Source: Flavobacterium sp. ZT3R18 (GTDB lineage: Bacteria; Bacteroidota; Bacteroidia; Flavobacteriales; Flavobacteriaceae). Taken from it: a stretch of 64,000 bases of DNA. The notes beneath the pieces were generated by a model, which was not told where the DNA came from, searched no databases, and was given only the letters and a program-made list of their open reading frames with translations. The stretch's first letter is position 1. The number at the start of each line of letters is the position of its first letter. Positions 25,650-35,444 of the stretch are shown here, in pieces. Location: assembly GCF_007097385.1 (NCBI RefSeq), contig NZ_VJZS01000018.1, forward strand, positions 1 through 64,000, given 5' to 3'. A program made the translations under genes and the position numbers.

Positions 25650-25983
25650 TTTAATGTGTTTTAAGTTGCTGTTAATTTTATAGCTCTATTGTGTTACAAA
25701 ATTGTTTGCTTTTATTTGTTTTTTATCCCCATGGCTTTCGTAGTACCGAAGTAATTTAACATTTCGGCATTTTTAAAAGAGTGTTTTGAGGCTTGTTTGA
25801 GTTTTACTTTGTGGGGCTTGTGTTTCTTCTTATAAATGCTATTCAAAAAACCTCACCCCTCCCGATAGTTATGGGGACTCTCCAAAGGAGAGGGAGTCAA
25901 AATCGTAAAAACACAAGTCATTTATTGTATTTCAAAAAAATATTCTAAATGAAAAGTGCATCGATGCATGTTAGCGATTATTG
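25650..25983. other. Intergenic with C-rich hairpin repeat
   Basis: At 25851-25896 the sequence CCTCACCCCTCCC, then CTCTCCAAAGGAGAGGG, forms a hairpin. It belongs to a dispersed family also present at 24338-24372 and 27400-27434. No coding frame was supported in the rest. Confidence 0.5.
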
Positions 25984-26352
25984 CTAAAGAATAGGATTCA
26001 CTAAAGAGGAGCTTTTTATATACTCAGGGTTTACAAATTTGTTTTTTGAGGTGTAGTATCTATCGTCAAATCTAAAACATTCTATTTCTTCGGTTTTGCC
26101 ATGGTAAAAACAACTAACTAAATACTGATTTTTAGGATCAAAACGTGCGTAAAAATAACGACACTTTTCATTTTTTAAATCCAATTTTGGACTAATCCAT
26201 TCGAATAATCGTTGGCGTTCTTCTTTAGTTATTTTATGATAATGAATATCGCTTACATCATCGAAAAACATTGACCTTGCGATTGGTCTTGGAGGAATAC
26301 AGGCTTCTACTAGAAAGGCTAATTCAAAAAAAGCTATTGTGAAATTTGACAT
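25984..26352 (-). CDS. Hypothetical mobile-element protein
   Basis: This 122-residue protein belongs to no family I can name. It has conserved-looking segments EACIPPRPIARSMFFDDVSD near the start and KCRYFYARFDPKNQYLVSCF in the middle, with an aromatic-rich C-terminal half. It has no signal peptide or clear membrane segment. Its place between the excisionase-like gene and rteC suggests an accessory gene of the integrative element. Confidence 0.55.
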   Translation of the reverse strand: MSNFTIAFFELAFLVEACIPPRPIARSMFFDDVSDIHYHKITKEERQRLFEWISPKLDLKNEKCRYFYARFDPKNQYLVSCFYHGKTEEIECFRFDDRYYTSKNKFVNPEYIKSSSLVNPIL

Positions 26353-26552
26353 ATTATAAAATTTAAAAGGGTAGTAAATACAGCAACCACCTCTAATAGC
26401 ATATTTGTAAAATTGCTTTTAAAGGCGTTGCTTAATTGATATTTTGTGTTTGTAAAATTATCTGAAGGTGCTGTGGTGGGCTTTTGTGCCCAATGATATA
26501 ACAGTATTTGATTGCTTTAGTTTTCGGAGTTCCGATTGGGTTCCGATTTTCA

Positions 26553-27383
26553 TCATTCGTCTTCTTTGTGGATTTTTTGCTGTAGATTCAGCATCAATTC
26601 TTCCAAAAATTTTGTTTTACTGCTTTTTCTATCTTTAATTTCTGAGTAGGTTTTGTAGATATTGTCTATTTTGATGTTGAAGAAATCTTCAAATGAGGAA
26701 GCTATTGTATTTATGTCGGCTGCTCCATGGTTTAATGCTCCATTGGAGTATAGGGCATAGATTAATTCGGCTAACGTTGTTTTGGGCGCCGTCCAGAGTA
26801 ATACTTTGTGTTTTTTTTCTTCAAATAGTGTTGCATTTCCAGCATTGAGTTTTTGCATTGCTTCCCGGATATAATGGATGAAGCGGTACATTGCTTTTAC
26901 CTTAGCCCAGAGCATGTCATGTGAGGAAGAGAATTCGGGATACTGATAATAATCGGTCATTGGTGTGAAAGGAAAACTATTTCCGGGGTTTCTTGTGAAA
27001 AATTGATGATCAATATAAGTGTATCCTTGCTCCATATAATTTACAAAATCTAAATTGCGAGAAAAGAACTTATTGATTTTTCGCATTTCTTTCTCCAGAA
27101 ACTCTATTTGATAGGATGTTCCCGCTTTAGGTTTGCGTAGTTCACAAGAACGCAGTTCGGTAAAATAGATGAGATAACTCATTGGAAGCGGTTTGGTGTT
27201 TTTGAAAAAATCAATTTCGTCGATTGTAGTTTCGAAATCGTTTTGTTCGACTTTCTCTTTCATGTCTGCCAGAGTTTTGTTGCATAAATTAATGCCATCA
27301 GTTGCTTTTTTGAGATGATTTTCTTCGGAATTAATGATCGAGTTTATTTTAGTATTAAAATCTTCAATAGTGTTTTTGAACAT
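26553..27383 (-). CDS. rteC: RteC-family regulator
   Basis: This 276-residue protein matches the RteC family first described in CTnDOT, where it activates excision genes. Diagnostic parts are KPLPMSYLIYFTELRSCELR, the TPMTDYYQYPEFSSSHDMLW region, and the C-terminal TTLAELIYALYSNGALNHGA, then SFEDFFNIKIDNIYKTYSEI. It supports the view that 22-27 kb is the regulatory and replication core of a conjugative or mobilizable element. Confidence 0.85.
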   Translation of the reverse strand: MFKNTIEDFNTKINSIINSEENHLKKATDGINLCNKTLADMKEKVEQNDFETTIDEIDFFKNTKPLPMSYLIYFTELRSCELRKPKAGTSYQIEFLEKEMRKINKFFSRNLDFVNYMEQGYTYIDHQFFTRNPGNSFPFTPMTDYYQYPEFSSSHDMLWAKVKAMYRFIHYIREAMQKLNAGNATLFEEKKHKVLLWTAPKTTLAELIYALYSNGALNHGAADINTIASSFEDFFNIKIDNIYKTYSEIKDRKSSKTKFLEELMLNLQQKIHKEDE

Positions 27384-27872
27384 AGGTTTTTGGTTTAAAC
27401 CTCACCCCCAGCCCCTCACCGAAGGAGAGGGGAGTGAAAAGTGGATTGATTTATATTTTATGGTTGTAATTAGTTTTAGTTGGCAGGGAGTGTTTTGTCT
27501 TCATTTTGAAGGGTTCGTCCATTTAATATTTGATCTTCAGCATACAAATGAAGCACTCCTTCTTTTTTTGCTCCTGAGATTACTTCATCGACGGTATCAA
27601 TGAAATTGTTGTGTTTGATTTTTGCCGTTTTTTTGAGGGATAAGGTTATTTTATAAATTTTTTAGGAGTACTATTTTTAGGTAAAAATCTGAATAAATAA
27701 TAAAACTAATGTCTTCTGATTACACAATAATCCGTATGAGATAACTTATAATCCCGATTAGATAATTTTTTGTCTATTTATGGCTAATTGTATTGTTTTG
27801 TGTTTGTTTTGTATGATTTTTAATATTTTTTTTGCTAAATTGTGCCGTTTTTATTTTTAAATCTATATAAAA
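27384..27872. other. Intergenic between mobile-element core and peptide locus
   Basis: A C-rich hairpin repeat of the CTCACCCCCAGCCCCTCACC and GAAGGAGAGGGG type occupies 27400-27434. The remainder, including about 200 AT-rich bases upstream of 27873, shows no gene. Promoters for the divergent rteC and STAS-like genes should be here, but no clear box was chosen. Confidence 0.4.
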
Positions 27873-28250
27873 ATGATAGATAATTATCATGAGAATGAGT
27901 TTGCTCTATTCTGGATTCAGAATGATATTCTTTATTTTGAGTATAAGCCTAATGTTGTCATCAATTTGAAAGCCGCTCAACTTGTAGTGGCAGATCGAAT
28001 ATTAGTGCAAAATGAAAAAGCTTATCCAGTCTTTTGTGATATTCGTGGAATAGTGGATTCTGACAAAGCTGCCAGAGATTATTTGGCTCAATCTGGTTCT
28101 GTGCTAACCAAAGCGGTTAGTTTAATAGGAAACGATACTGTCTTATTGAGCATTATGTCTTTTTATATTACAATCAACAAACCACGAGTTCCTACAAAAG
28201 TTTTCACTGAAGAATTGGCTGCGCTGGCTTTTCTTGAAACATTTACTTAG
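27873..28250 (+). CDS. STAS-like / DUF7793-like small protein
   Basis: This 125-residue protein looks like the small STAS-like proteins of Bacteroidota: NDILYFEYKPNVVINLKAAQ, then YPVFCDIRGIVDSDKAARDY and SVSLIGN-like VSLIGNDTVLLSIMSF. It is soluble and has no signal peptide. It lies 51 bp upstream of the HAMP/PAS-AraC regulator, which suggests that the pair forms a signalling unit. The family assignment is tentative. Confidence 0.5.
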   Translation: MIDNYHENEFALFWIQNDILYFEYKPNVVINLKAAQLVVADRILVQNEKAYPVFCDIRGIVDSDKAARDYLAQSGSVLTKAVSLIGNDTVLLSIMSFYITINKPRVPTKVFTEELAALAFLETFT

Positions 28251-28301
28251 AGCCTGTTCTCAACTATTGGACTACTGTTTTATCACTAATTTGAATTTGT
28301 T

Positions 28302-29219
28302 ATGCATCAAGAAATTAATCAGAGGCGTATTTATAATATGTCACAAATGCAACTTGAAATGGCGAGGGGCAATTTTTCAGTTCGGATTCCAAGAACTGGG
28401 CAAAATGATGAATTGGAGGGATTGGCGGTACTTATGAATATGGCAGCGGAAGAAATGAAGGAATCCGTTTTTCATTCGGGGTTTGTTAATCCGCATTATA
28501 ACTACAAATACATGGTGCAATCCTCTTTTTTATTGGATGCCGATTTTATAATTAAAAGTCATTATGGAGAGTGCTCCGCTGTTTTAGGGTTCTCATCTGA
28601 TTTTTTACTTGATAAAGCTTTTAGTAGTTTGCTTGCGGAAGAATCAGTATTGGTATGGAAAACAATAGAGCAAAAAATAGGATTAGATCCCAATTATCAT
28701 ACTATAGTAGAACTTGTTTATAGTACAGAAAATGAATTGTTGGCTCCAGCCTTATGCACTGTTTATGGGTCTCCCCTTAGGTCTGAAATTTTAATTACTA
28801 CCGTGACAACCGTTGTTGAAGAAAACGTCTTAAAAGAGGTATTGGCTACTTCAAAACATATTACTCAGCGTGTAGGATTCAGTCGTTCTTCTGATGTACA
28901 AATGATTCAAGACGTGTATGATTATATTTTAGATCATTTGGATACGCCATTGCCTTCCATGCAAGAACTCGCTCGTGTTTTTGGAACTAATGATTATAAA
29001 TTAAAGTTTGGATTTAAGCTATTGTTCAAAACGAGCATTTATCAATTTTATAATTCGGAGCGATTGAAAAAAGCCCATTTTTTGATTCAACAGACCACAA
29101 TTCCTTTGAAAACGATTGCTTTTATGAGTGCATTTGCAACCTATCCTAATTTTTCAAAGAATTTTAAAAAAGAGTTCGGTTATACGCCGATGGATATTAA
29201 GAGAGGTTTAAAAGTTTAA
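28302..29219 (+). CDS. HAMP/PAS-like sensor with AraC-type HTH
   Basis: This protein has 305 residues. The N-terminus resembles a HAMP helix pair without membrane segments (QLEMARGNFSVRIPRTGQND, then ELEGLAVLMNMAAEEMKESV). A PAS-like domain follows (FLLDADFIIKSHYGECSAVL). Residues 205-300 are an AraC-type double HTH: MQELARVFGTNDYKLKFGFK, then PLKTIAFMSAFATYPNFSKN and FGYTPMDIKRG. It probably regulates the downstream MauE/DUF6520/S9/SusCD genes, with which it is associated by position only. Confidence 0.75.
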   Translation: MHQEINQRRIYNMSQMQLEMARGNFSVRIPRTGQNDELEGLAVLMNMAAEEMKESVFHSGFVNPHYNYKYMVQSSFLLDADFIIKSHYGECSAVLGFSSDFLLDKAFSSLLAEESVLVWKTIEQKIGLDPNYHTIVELVYSTENELLAPALCTVYGSPLRSEILITTVTTVVEENVLKEVLATSKHITQRVGFSRSSDVQMIQDVYDYILDHLDTPLPSMQELARVFGTNDYKLKFGFKLLFKTSIYQFYNSERLKKAHFLIQQTTIPLKTIAFMSAFATYPNFSKNFKKEFGYTPMDIKRGLKV

Positions 29220-29361
29220 GAGTTTAGGAGTTTAAAAGTTAAAGGCTGAATGGTTCATTATTAAAAAAATCCCTTTTAGATAATTTAAGATCCTGATTTG
29301 GCAATGCTTATGATTTTATTTTTTGGAATTTTATATCGTAATACATTAATAGTTAATCGAT

Positions 29362-30894
29362 ATGAAATTAAGTATCCAAAATAACCGCATTATTCTAAAT
29401 AGTATTTGTCAGCTCTATATTCTATTGTTTGTTTATGCAGCAGTTAGTAAACTATTGGATTTTGAGAACTTTCAAGTACAGTTAGGACAATCTCCACTGC
29501 TTAGTGCTTTTGCCAGTTGGGTTGCTTGGTTGGTTCCGACAATTGAATTGATTCTAGCCTCATTGCTTCTTTTTCCTAAATGGCGTACGATAGCTCTTTT
29601 TGCTGCTTTTAGTTTGATGATTATGTTTACGACCTACATTTTTATCATTTTGAATTACAGTTCATTTGTACCTTGTTCCTGCGGTGGAATACTGGAAAAA
29701 ATGGGATGGACAGAACATCTGATTTTCAATGTCTTTTTTATTGTACTAGCTATCTTGGGGTTACTACTTGAAAAACAACAAAATTATAATTGGATAGGAA
29801 GAATGAGACCGTTATCGTATTCTGTCACTATTCTTTTTTCGTTGTTGTTCAGTATTGGAGTGGTGGTTGTTTTATTTCTTTCCTCTGAAGAAATTATGCA
29901 CCATGAAAATCCATTTATTAGACGTTATCCTCATCATCCTGTGGCATTAACCCATACGGTGGATTTGAAATTCAATTCGTATTATTTTTCGGGATATGCC
30001 AACGGTAGAATCTATCTCGGAAATTATAGCGACCCTTTGCATGTTTTGTCTATGGATACCACTTTGCAGCATAGGCAACAATTAAAAATTGGATTTAATC
30101 GTACCGAACTCCCTTTTCGAATGGTAAAGATTCTAGTAAGACCTCCTTATTTTTATTTAATGGATGGCAGTGTTCCTTGTGTTTTTAGAGGTACCATAAA
30201 TAATTGGAAAGCTAACCAAGAGTTAAAGGGCTGTCCACCCTTTACATTGGCGGAACCTATAGATAGTACCACAATAGCCTTTAGGAATAACAATAGTAAA
30301 AATGGAGCGCACGTTCTGGGTATTTTTAACTCGGGTAAATTACCAAAAACACGTTATGCAGCAACGTTCTTGCAAAAACAAATCGATGGAATTTTTGACA
30401 CCGATGGAATGCTACAATACAGCAAATCATTAGACAGGATGGTGTATGCTTATTTTTACCGCAACCAATTTATTGTAGCCGATAAAAATGGATCACTTGA
30501 TTATAGGGGAAACACGATTGATACTGTAGCCCATGCCAAAATTAAAGTAGCCTATCTTAAAGGGAAAAGCGAGCGGAAAATGGCAGCACCGCCTCTCATC
30601 GTCAATGCGCATTCAGCCGTTTGTAATAAGCTGCTTTTTGTTCATTCCAAAGTACCTGGGCGTTATGAGAATCCAAAAGTTTGGGAACAATCTTTCATTA
30701 TTGATGTGTATGACATTGAAAAAAACAGGTACATGTTCAGCTTTCCTATTTACGAAATAGGAGGTAAAAAACTACGAAGTTTTTTCGTGACTTCAACTCA
30801 TTTGTTTGTCCTTTTGGATACTCAAATTGTAGTGTATCGTTTGAAAGAACTACTTAAAAAAGAAATAAAAAGTGCAGACAGGAAAAATCCCTAA
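29362..30894 (+). CDS. MauE/DoxX-type membrane protein with extracytoplasmic C-terminal domain
   Basis: This protein has 510 residues. Residues 10-150 form four membrane segments of the MauE/DoxX redox-associated family, including FVYAAVSKLLDFENF and the conserved pair of cysteines in SFVPCSCGGILEKMGWTEHL. A fifth segment (about 155-178) leads into about 330 exported residues rich in short beta-strand pattern and tyrosines (SGYANGRIYLGNYSDPLHVL), possibly a propeller. MauE-type proteins support disulfide formation in periplasmic proteins. It lies 88 bp upstream of the four-cysteine DUF6520 peptide, which may be its substrate. Confidence 0.7.
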   Translation: MKLSIQNNRIILNSICQLYILLFVYAAVSKLLDFENFQVQLGQSPLLSAFASWVAWLVPTIELILASLLLFPKWRTIALFAAFSLMIMFTTYIFIILNYSSFVPCSCGGILEKMGWTEHLIFNVFFIVLAILGLLLEKQQNYNWIGRMRPLSYSVTILFSLLFSIGVVVVLFLSSEEIMHHENPFIRRYPHHPVALTHTVDLKFNSYYFSGYANGRIYLGNYSDPLHVLSMDTTLQHRQQLKIGFNRTELPFRMVKILVRPPYFYLMDGSVPCVFRGTINNWKANQELKGCPPFTLAEPIDSTTIAFRNNNSKNGAHVLGIFNSGKLPKTRYAATFLQKQIDGIFDTDGMLQYSKSLDRMVYAYFYRNQFIVADKNGSLDYRGNTIDTVAHAKIKVAYLKGKSERKMAAPPLIVNAHSAVCNKLLFVHSKVPGRYENPKVWEQSFIIDVYDIEKNRYMFSFPIYEIGGKKLRSFFVTSTHLFVLLDTQIVVYRLKELLKKEIKSADRKNP

Positions 30895-30982
30895 TACCTA
30901 AAAATATACTGGCCAGTATCAGGAAAAAGATCGAATACCTGTAGAAAAAAGTAGATCAAGTTAATCTTAATACTTATTTATT

Positions 30983-31252
30983 ATGAAAACGCAATTTTTA
31001 AACAAGATGATTCCTTTTGCAGTAGTAGTGATGGGAATTTCAGGAGCCTTTTTGACCACTTCTATGCAAAGTGATTCGAATAGTGCAACTCCTCGTACAG
31101 GATACATTAATGGGCCTTTAGGCGCTTGTAGTGTACCCGTAAATTGTAGTGACATCGTTGGGCCAGTTTGTCGCGCCAATGGTGCCACGGGGCAACAGGC
31201 TTTTGGTAAAGACAGCCAAAACAATTGTGTAGAGCTTCTTTATCGTCCCTAA
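30983..31252 (+). CDS. DUF6520 small exported peptide, four cysteines
   Basis: This 89-residue protein starts with the family hallmark MKTQFLNKMIPFAVVVMGIS, then GAFLTTSMQS, an N-terminal hydrophobic export segment. The mature part holds cysteines at 49, 55, 63 and 82 and ends in NCVELLYRP. Four cysteines allow two disulfides. It follows the MauE-like gene and is terminated by a strong hairpin. DUF6520 function is not known; the neighbours suggest that it is oxidised, processed and possibly transported by the linked genes. Confidence 0.85.
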   Translation: MKTQFLNKMIPFAVVVMGISGAFLTTSMQSDSNSATPRTGYINGPLGACSVPVNCSDIVGPVCRANGATGQQAFGKDSQNNCVELLYRP

Positions 31253-31280
31253 AAAGTAAATTTTTAGGACAAACAAAAGG

Positions 31281-31309
31281 CAATGCAGTTCTGCTATGGA
31301 ACTGCATTG
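31281..31309. terminator. Bidirectional hairpin terminator
   Basis: CAATGCAGTTC and GAACTGCATTG form a perfect 11-bp stem around TGCTATG, followed by a T tract on the plus strand. It separates the convergent DUF6520 gene and the S9 peptidase gene. Confidence 0.85.
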
Positions 31310-31337
31310 TTTTTTTTGTTTTTAATGTGATCCATTA

Positions 31338-34016
31338 TCATTTGATTCCTTCATTAATCCATGGGACAGGCAATTCATCTTTAAGATAATACCCAAACCA
31401 ATCTTGCACCCTTTCCAAGAGATCTTTTTGATTGGGTTGGTTTAGAATAGAATGTTTTTCGTTGGGATAAAGCAACATGATGTGTTTTTTATTGAGTCGG
31501 CGTAGAGCCAAATAAAATTCGATACTTTGATGCCAATCGACTTGTTGATCTTGTTTCCCACTCCACAAAAGAAGAGGCGTGGTGATTTTGTCCGCACATG
31601 CCACTGGAGAATTACGGTTATAGGCTAGCGGATCTTCGAAAGGAGATTTGGTTATTCGCCATTGTAGATTTTGAAAACGCCACATGTCTGGTTTTCCAGA
31701 GTTTCCCCCCACAGTCAGGTACATACTGTTTAGATCTGTGATGGCTCCTCCAGCCGCAGCTGTTGCAAAAAGCCCCGTTTGGGTAATGATAAAGGCGGTT
31801 TCATATCCTCCAAAGGAATGCCCGATAAGACCAATTTTTTCAGGAATGACCAAACCACGGGCTATGATTTCTTTTGTTGCAGATATAGTGCAATCTGCCG
31901 CTGCAATTCCCGGATTGCCAATTTCAAGCTTAATATCCGGGTACAAAACAAAATACCCTTGGGTTGTAAAAACGGTGATATTTTGACCGTCTTCGGTAAA
32001 TTGTGAAGGGTTGACATAGTGATGGAGTTCATTAGATTGTTTTTCATAAATATGTACAATCATTGGATACTTTTTTTGAGGATCATAATTGGCAGGATAG
32101 AACAGTACCCCTTTTAAATTGATACCTTTTGAATTATAGTATTCTATTAACTCTGATTTTCCCCAACTGTATTTTTCTTGCTGTGGATTACTTTGAAACA
32201 ATAGCTTTGAAGTAACCGCATTCTTTTGAAATATTAGCTTTGGAGAACGGTCAAAATTCTGTTCCCGATAGATGAAATTCTGTCCTGTTTCGGCATAGGT
32301 GAATTGGTCAATGTGATGAGGGCCATAAACAATGGGTTTTTCTTCATGCGCGCTTTTCCATTTAAAATATCCAGACTGTCCATCATTTCCTTCCGCCCTT
32401 AGGACAAGCTCTTTTTCCAGATTGATAAAGTTGCTTTTCCAACCGTCAAAATTTTCTTTTAACCCTATGCCGTTATAGGTTTGGGGAATCCTGAACTGAA
32501 TTTGTTTTTCTCGTCCATGAGTTAATTTTCTAAAGGATGTACCATCGGGTTTTATGGCCCAAATATCGTATTGATCATAAATCAGTATTTCGTCATCATT
32601 GGCACTCCAGCCCGGGTTTCCAAAAGCCGAATCTCCATACAATTTTTGTATTTTTCCTTCCAACTGTTCTTTTATATTTAGAGTGACATTGGTGTGTGTC
32701 TTAGCGATTATATCATAAACCCACCAATTCTTTTCCTTAAAGTAAGCGATGTATTTTCCGCTGGGAGATGGCAGGATATCTGATGAATAAATAGAATGTT
32801 TTCGTAAAAATAGATTTTTTTCTCTCGTGGCAAGATCAACAATATAAAAATCACGAGGGCCTTCGTATTCAAATTGCGGTTCGTAGTCCTGAGGATTCGA
32901 TAGAATGGCATAGTGTTGATTTCCGTTCAGCATTACTTTGGGAAGTTCAGCTGTTGAAATAGAATCAAAGCGATGTCCCATGGGATACCAAACGGCAAGG
33001 TGCGGATATTCTTGGAATTGCCCCCATTTCTGCTGCATCGGGTAAATCCATTTGGCGTTGCCATTCCACAGTTCCACATCAGAATCAGGTTTGGTCTGCT
33101 GCGTTGGATTCGATTTTATGGCAAAAAACACTTTTTGGAAATCGTCTGAAATGGACAATTTATAGGTTGAATTGTTGGCTATGTTGGCATCAGTTGGGAA
33201 ACCCGATTGTGTTTTGGGATCCAAAGAAAATACTGTTTTGTTGTCGAGGTTGTAATAATAAATTCCATTAATAGGAGCTTCAGCAGTTGGACGACTATAA
33301 AAAGCAACTGCTTTTCCCGATTCTTCCCACGTGAAGTCCTGAAAACGCTCCTCTCGATCCTTCAAAATCCAAGACCGCTGGCACACTTTTCCAAGGCTTA
33401 AAAGGCCTACCGCATTTTTATTGCTCTCGGTAACCCAGTATGCCACATCATTGGCGGTGGTACTTATTTTAAAATCATGTACCCCGTTAATTTTTTCGAT
33501 TAGAGCCTCTTCGGGTTGTCTGATCAGCAAAGTGTTTTCTCCTGTGATTGGTTTTTTAAGCAATACTAGTTTACTGGCATCAGCGGAAAAAGCATACTGC
33601 GTCACATCGGCTATGATTTCCAGTTTTCCGGTTTTTAGATTTAGAAGTCTCAATTCTTGATCCACCTGACAGGCGAACCATATGCTGCCTCCAAAAGAGG
33701 CATTGTTTGCTGCGGGAAAAGCATAGGTTTTCAGTGATTCTGTATTCCTGACAAACAAGGTATCTGCACCGCTTTCATAACCCATTCTATAACTGGCCCA
33801 TTTACCATTGGGTGCTATTTTATCGAATTGTAGTTCTCCCCATAAATGATAATCGGCGGATGTCAGTTGCTTTTTTTGCACCACCTGCCCCCATAAAGGG
33901 CAGGTCACTAATGGCAAAATAAAAACTAAAAATGGAATTAACGGTACGCGCAACATTGCAATAACTCTAAACAAAAAAGAGTTCTTGATTTTATTATTTT
34001 TTGACTGTATCATCAT
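31338..34016 (-). CDS. S9-family prolyl-oligopeptidase-like serine peptidase, exported
   Basis: This protein has 892 residues. A signal-anchor-like segment is seen near residues 17-42 (FRVIAMLRVPLIPFLVFILP). A long N-terminal beta-propeller region follows. The C-terminal catalytic domain carries GLIGHSFGGYETAF (nucleophile Ser), LLWSGKQDQQVDW (Asp) and YPNEKHSI (His). Family members cleave short peptides in the periplasm. It is the last gene of the SusC-SusD-peptidase operon, 8 bp after SusD, which fits breakdown of imported or exported peptides. Confidence 0.85.
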   Translation of the reverse strand: MMIQSKNNKIKNSFLFRVIAMLRVPLIPFLVFILPLVTCPLWGQVVQKKQLTSADYHLWGELQFDKIAPNGKWASYRMGYESGADTLFVRNTESLKTYAFPAANNASFGGSIWFACQVDQELRLLNLKTGKLEIIADVTQYAFSADASKLVLLKKPITGENTLLIRQPEEALIEKINGVHDFKISTTANDVAYWVTESNKNAVGLLSLGKVCQRSWILKDREERFQDFTWEESGKAVAFYSRPTAEAPINGIYYYNLDNKTVFSLDPKTQSGFPTDANIANNSTYKLSISDDFQKVFFAIKSNPTQQTKPDSDVELWNGNAKWIYPMQQKWGQFQEYPHLAVWYPMGHRFDSISTAELPKVMLNGNQHYAILSNPQDYEPQFEYEGPRDFYIVDLATREKNLFLRKHSIYSSDILPSPSGKYIAYFKEKNWWVYDIIAKTHTNVTLNIKEQLEGKIQKLYGDSAFGNPGWSANDDEILIYDQYDIWAIKPDGTSFRKLTHGREKQIQFRIPQTYNGIGLKENFDGWKSNFINLEKELVLRAEGNDGQSGYFKWKSAHEEKPIVYGPHHIDQFTYAETGQNFIYREQNFDRSPKLIFQKNAVTSKLLFQSNPQQEKYSWGKSELIEYYNSKGINLKGVLFYPANYDPQKKYPMIVHIYEKQSNELHHYVNPSQFTEDGQNITVFTTQGYFVLYPDIKLEIGNPGIAAADCTISATKEIIARGLVIPEKIGLIGHSFGGYETAFIITQTGLFATAAAGGAITDLNSMYLTVGGNSGKPDMWRFQNLQWRITKSPFEDPLAYNRNSPVACADKITTPLLLWSGKQDQQVDWHQSIEFYLALRRLNKKHIMLLYPNEKHSILNQPNQKDLLERVQDWFGYYLKDELPVPWINEGIK

Positions 34017-34024
34017 GATGGTTT

Positions 34025-35434
34025 TTAATATCCGGGATTCTGCGGACGTAGGTTTGGATTTACACTTAGTTCACTTTGTGGGAGTGGGAAAAGGACATCG
34101 GTACTGTCCCATCCCAGTTTTACTCCTGTTAAAGTGTTGTTGATAGTGCCTGAGCGCTTCAGGTCAAAAAAGCGATGTCCGTACTCTGTAAAAAGTTCCC
34201 ATCTTCTTTCTTGTCCAATGGCGCTGATGATTTGTTGCTGGGTGACCGCCGCAGTTTCTCCTAACCCTGCACGTTGCCTGGTTTTGTTCAAATCTTCTTT
34301 TGCCCCGATCAGGTCACCCTGTTGGGCACGTGCTTCAGCCCTGATGAGGTATTGCTCTGCCAAACGAAGTACAATGGAATATTCTACTGAGGACGCGGTA
34401 AAGTTGAATTCCTTGTACTTGTAAGGGTGGTGCCAAGTGTTGGTTCCGTCCGTCACTTCACCAATCCAATGGGTTTTTCGCAGGTCATTAGAATCAAAGG
34501 AATTGACCAAGTCTTCACTCAAGGCAACCAGTGGAGGAGGGCCAGAAAAGAAAATAAAGGTGTTTGCTTCATCTGTGTTTTTCCCGGCTGTTGCTGGCAT
34601 TAATTGCCAAATGGTTTCTTTAGACTCTTTCAAAAAAACTGTGTCTATATCATTTCCAAAAACATAGAGACTGGTATTGTTGAGTACAGCAGAAGCAGCA
34701 TTCGCAGCCTCAGCCCATTTTCCTTTGTACAAAAAGACTCTTGCCAATAGTGCTTTTGGTACATATTTATTGGGACGGATTCGATCCGAATTGGGATATT
34801 CTGCGGATAATAAATTTGTTGATGCTTCTAAATCGGCAATGATATGCTCATAGACTTCATCGGTAGGCATTCGGCTTACGCTACTGTTGGTCTTGTAATC
34901 GGTAGTGGTGATATAGGGAATATCCCCAAATAGATTCGTCAAGTAAAAATGGAGCAATGCCCGTATAAAAAAGGCTTCTCCCTTCAAACGGTTTTTATCC
35001 TCAGGTGTTAATGCCGTTGATGCTTGAACGCCCTCGATTACGGCATTGGCCTCATAAATTTGATTGTAGGTGGTACTCCAAAAATCCAACACAGCAGTAT
35101 TTGATGGTAGAAGGCTATTGGTGTAAAAATCCAATGTAGGGTCAGCAGGAGCTCCATAACTGATGATTTCATCGGCGTAGTTTCCCAATTGGTTGGAAAG
35201 ACCATAGGGAGTGCCTGTCAAGAGTCCTTTATCCCTGATTTTGGCGTAAATATCCAAAAGGGCAGCATTGGCTGTAGCTACATCTTCAAAAACGGTGACG
35301 TTAGTCAGTTGTGCTTTTGGAAGATCTACTTCTACAAAAGAATCGCAGGAATGAATTCCCATCGTCAAAATCAGAAAGAGGCTCATAACGAAGCGACGAG
35401 AAGTGTAACTATTTTGAGTTGATATTGTTATCAT
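34025..35434 (-). CDS. RagB/SusD-family outer-membrane lipoprotein
   Basis: This 469-residue protein has a lipoprotein signal ending LILTMGIHSC, so it should be an outer-surface lipoprotein. RagB/SusD features are the N-terminal IYAKIRDKGLLTGTPYGLSN region, TPR-like helices (LLHFYLTNLFGDIPYITTTD, a typical SusD motif) and the C-terminal ERRWELFTEYGHRFFDLKRS, then FPLPQSELSVNPNL. A later ATG at residue 17 would give a more usual signal length. SusD caps the partner SusC and captures ligand; with a peptidase next door the ligand may be a peptide rather than a glycan. Confidence 0.9.
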   Translation of the reverse strand: MITISTQNSYTSRRFVMSLFLILTMGIHSCDSFVEVDLPKAQLTNVTVFEDVATANAALLDIYAKIRDKGLLTGTPYGLSNQLGNYADEIISYGAPADPTLDFYTNSLLPSNTAVLDFWSTTYNQIYEANAVIEGVQASTALTPEDKNRLKGEAFFIRALLHFYLTNLFGDIPYITTTDYKTNSSVSRMPTDEVYEHIIADLEASTNLLSAEYPNSDRIRPNKYVPKALLARVFLYKGKWAEAANAASAVLNNTSLYVFGNDIDTVFLKESKETIWQLMPATAGKNTDEANTFIFFSGPPPLVALSEDLVNSFDSNDLRKTHWIGEVTDGTNTWHHPYKYKEFNFTASSVEYSIVLRLAEQYLIRAEARAQQGDLIGAKEDLNKTRQRAGLGETAAVTQQQIISAIGQERRWELFTEYGHRFFDLKRSGTINNTLTGVKLGWDSTDVLFPLPQSELSVNPNLRPQNPGY

Positions 35435-35444
35435 GTTTGTACAA

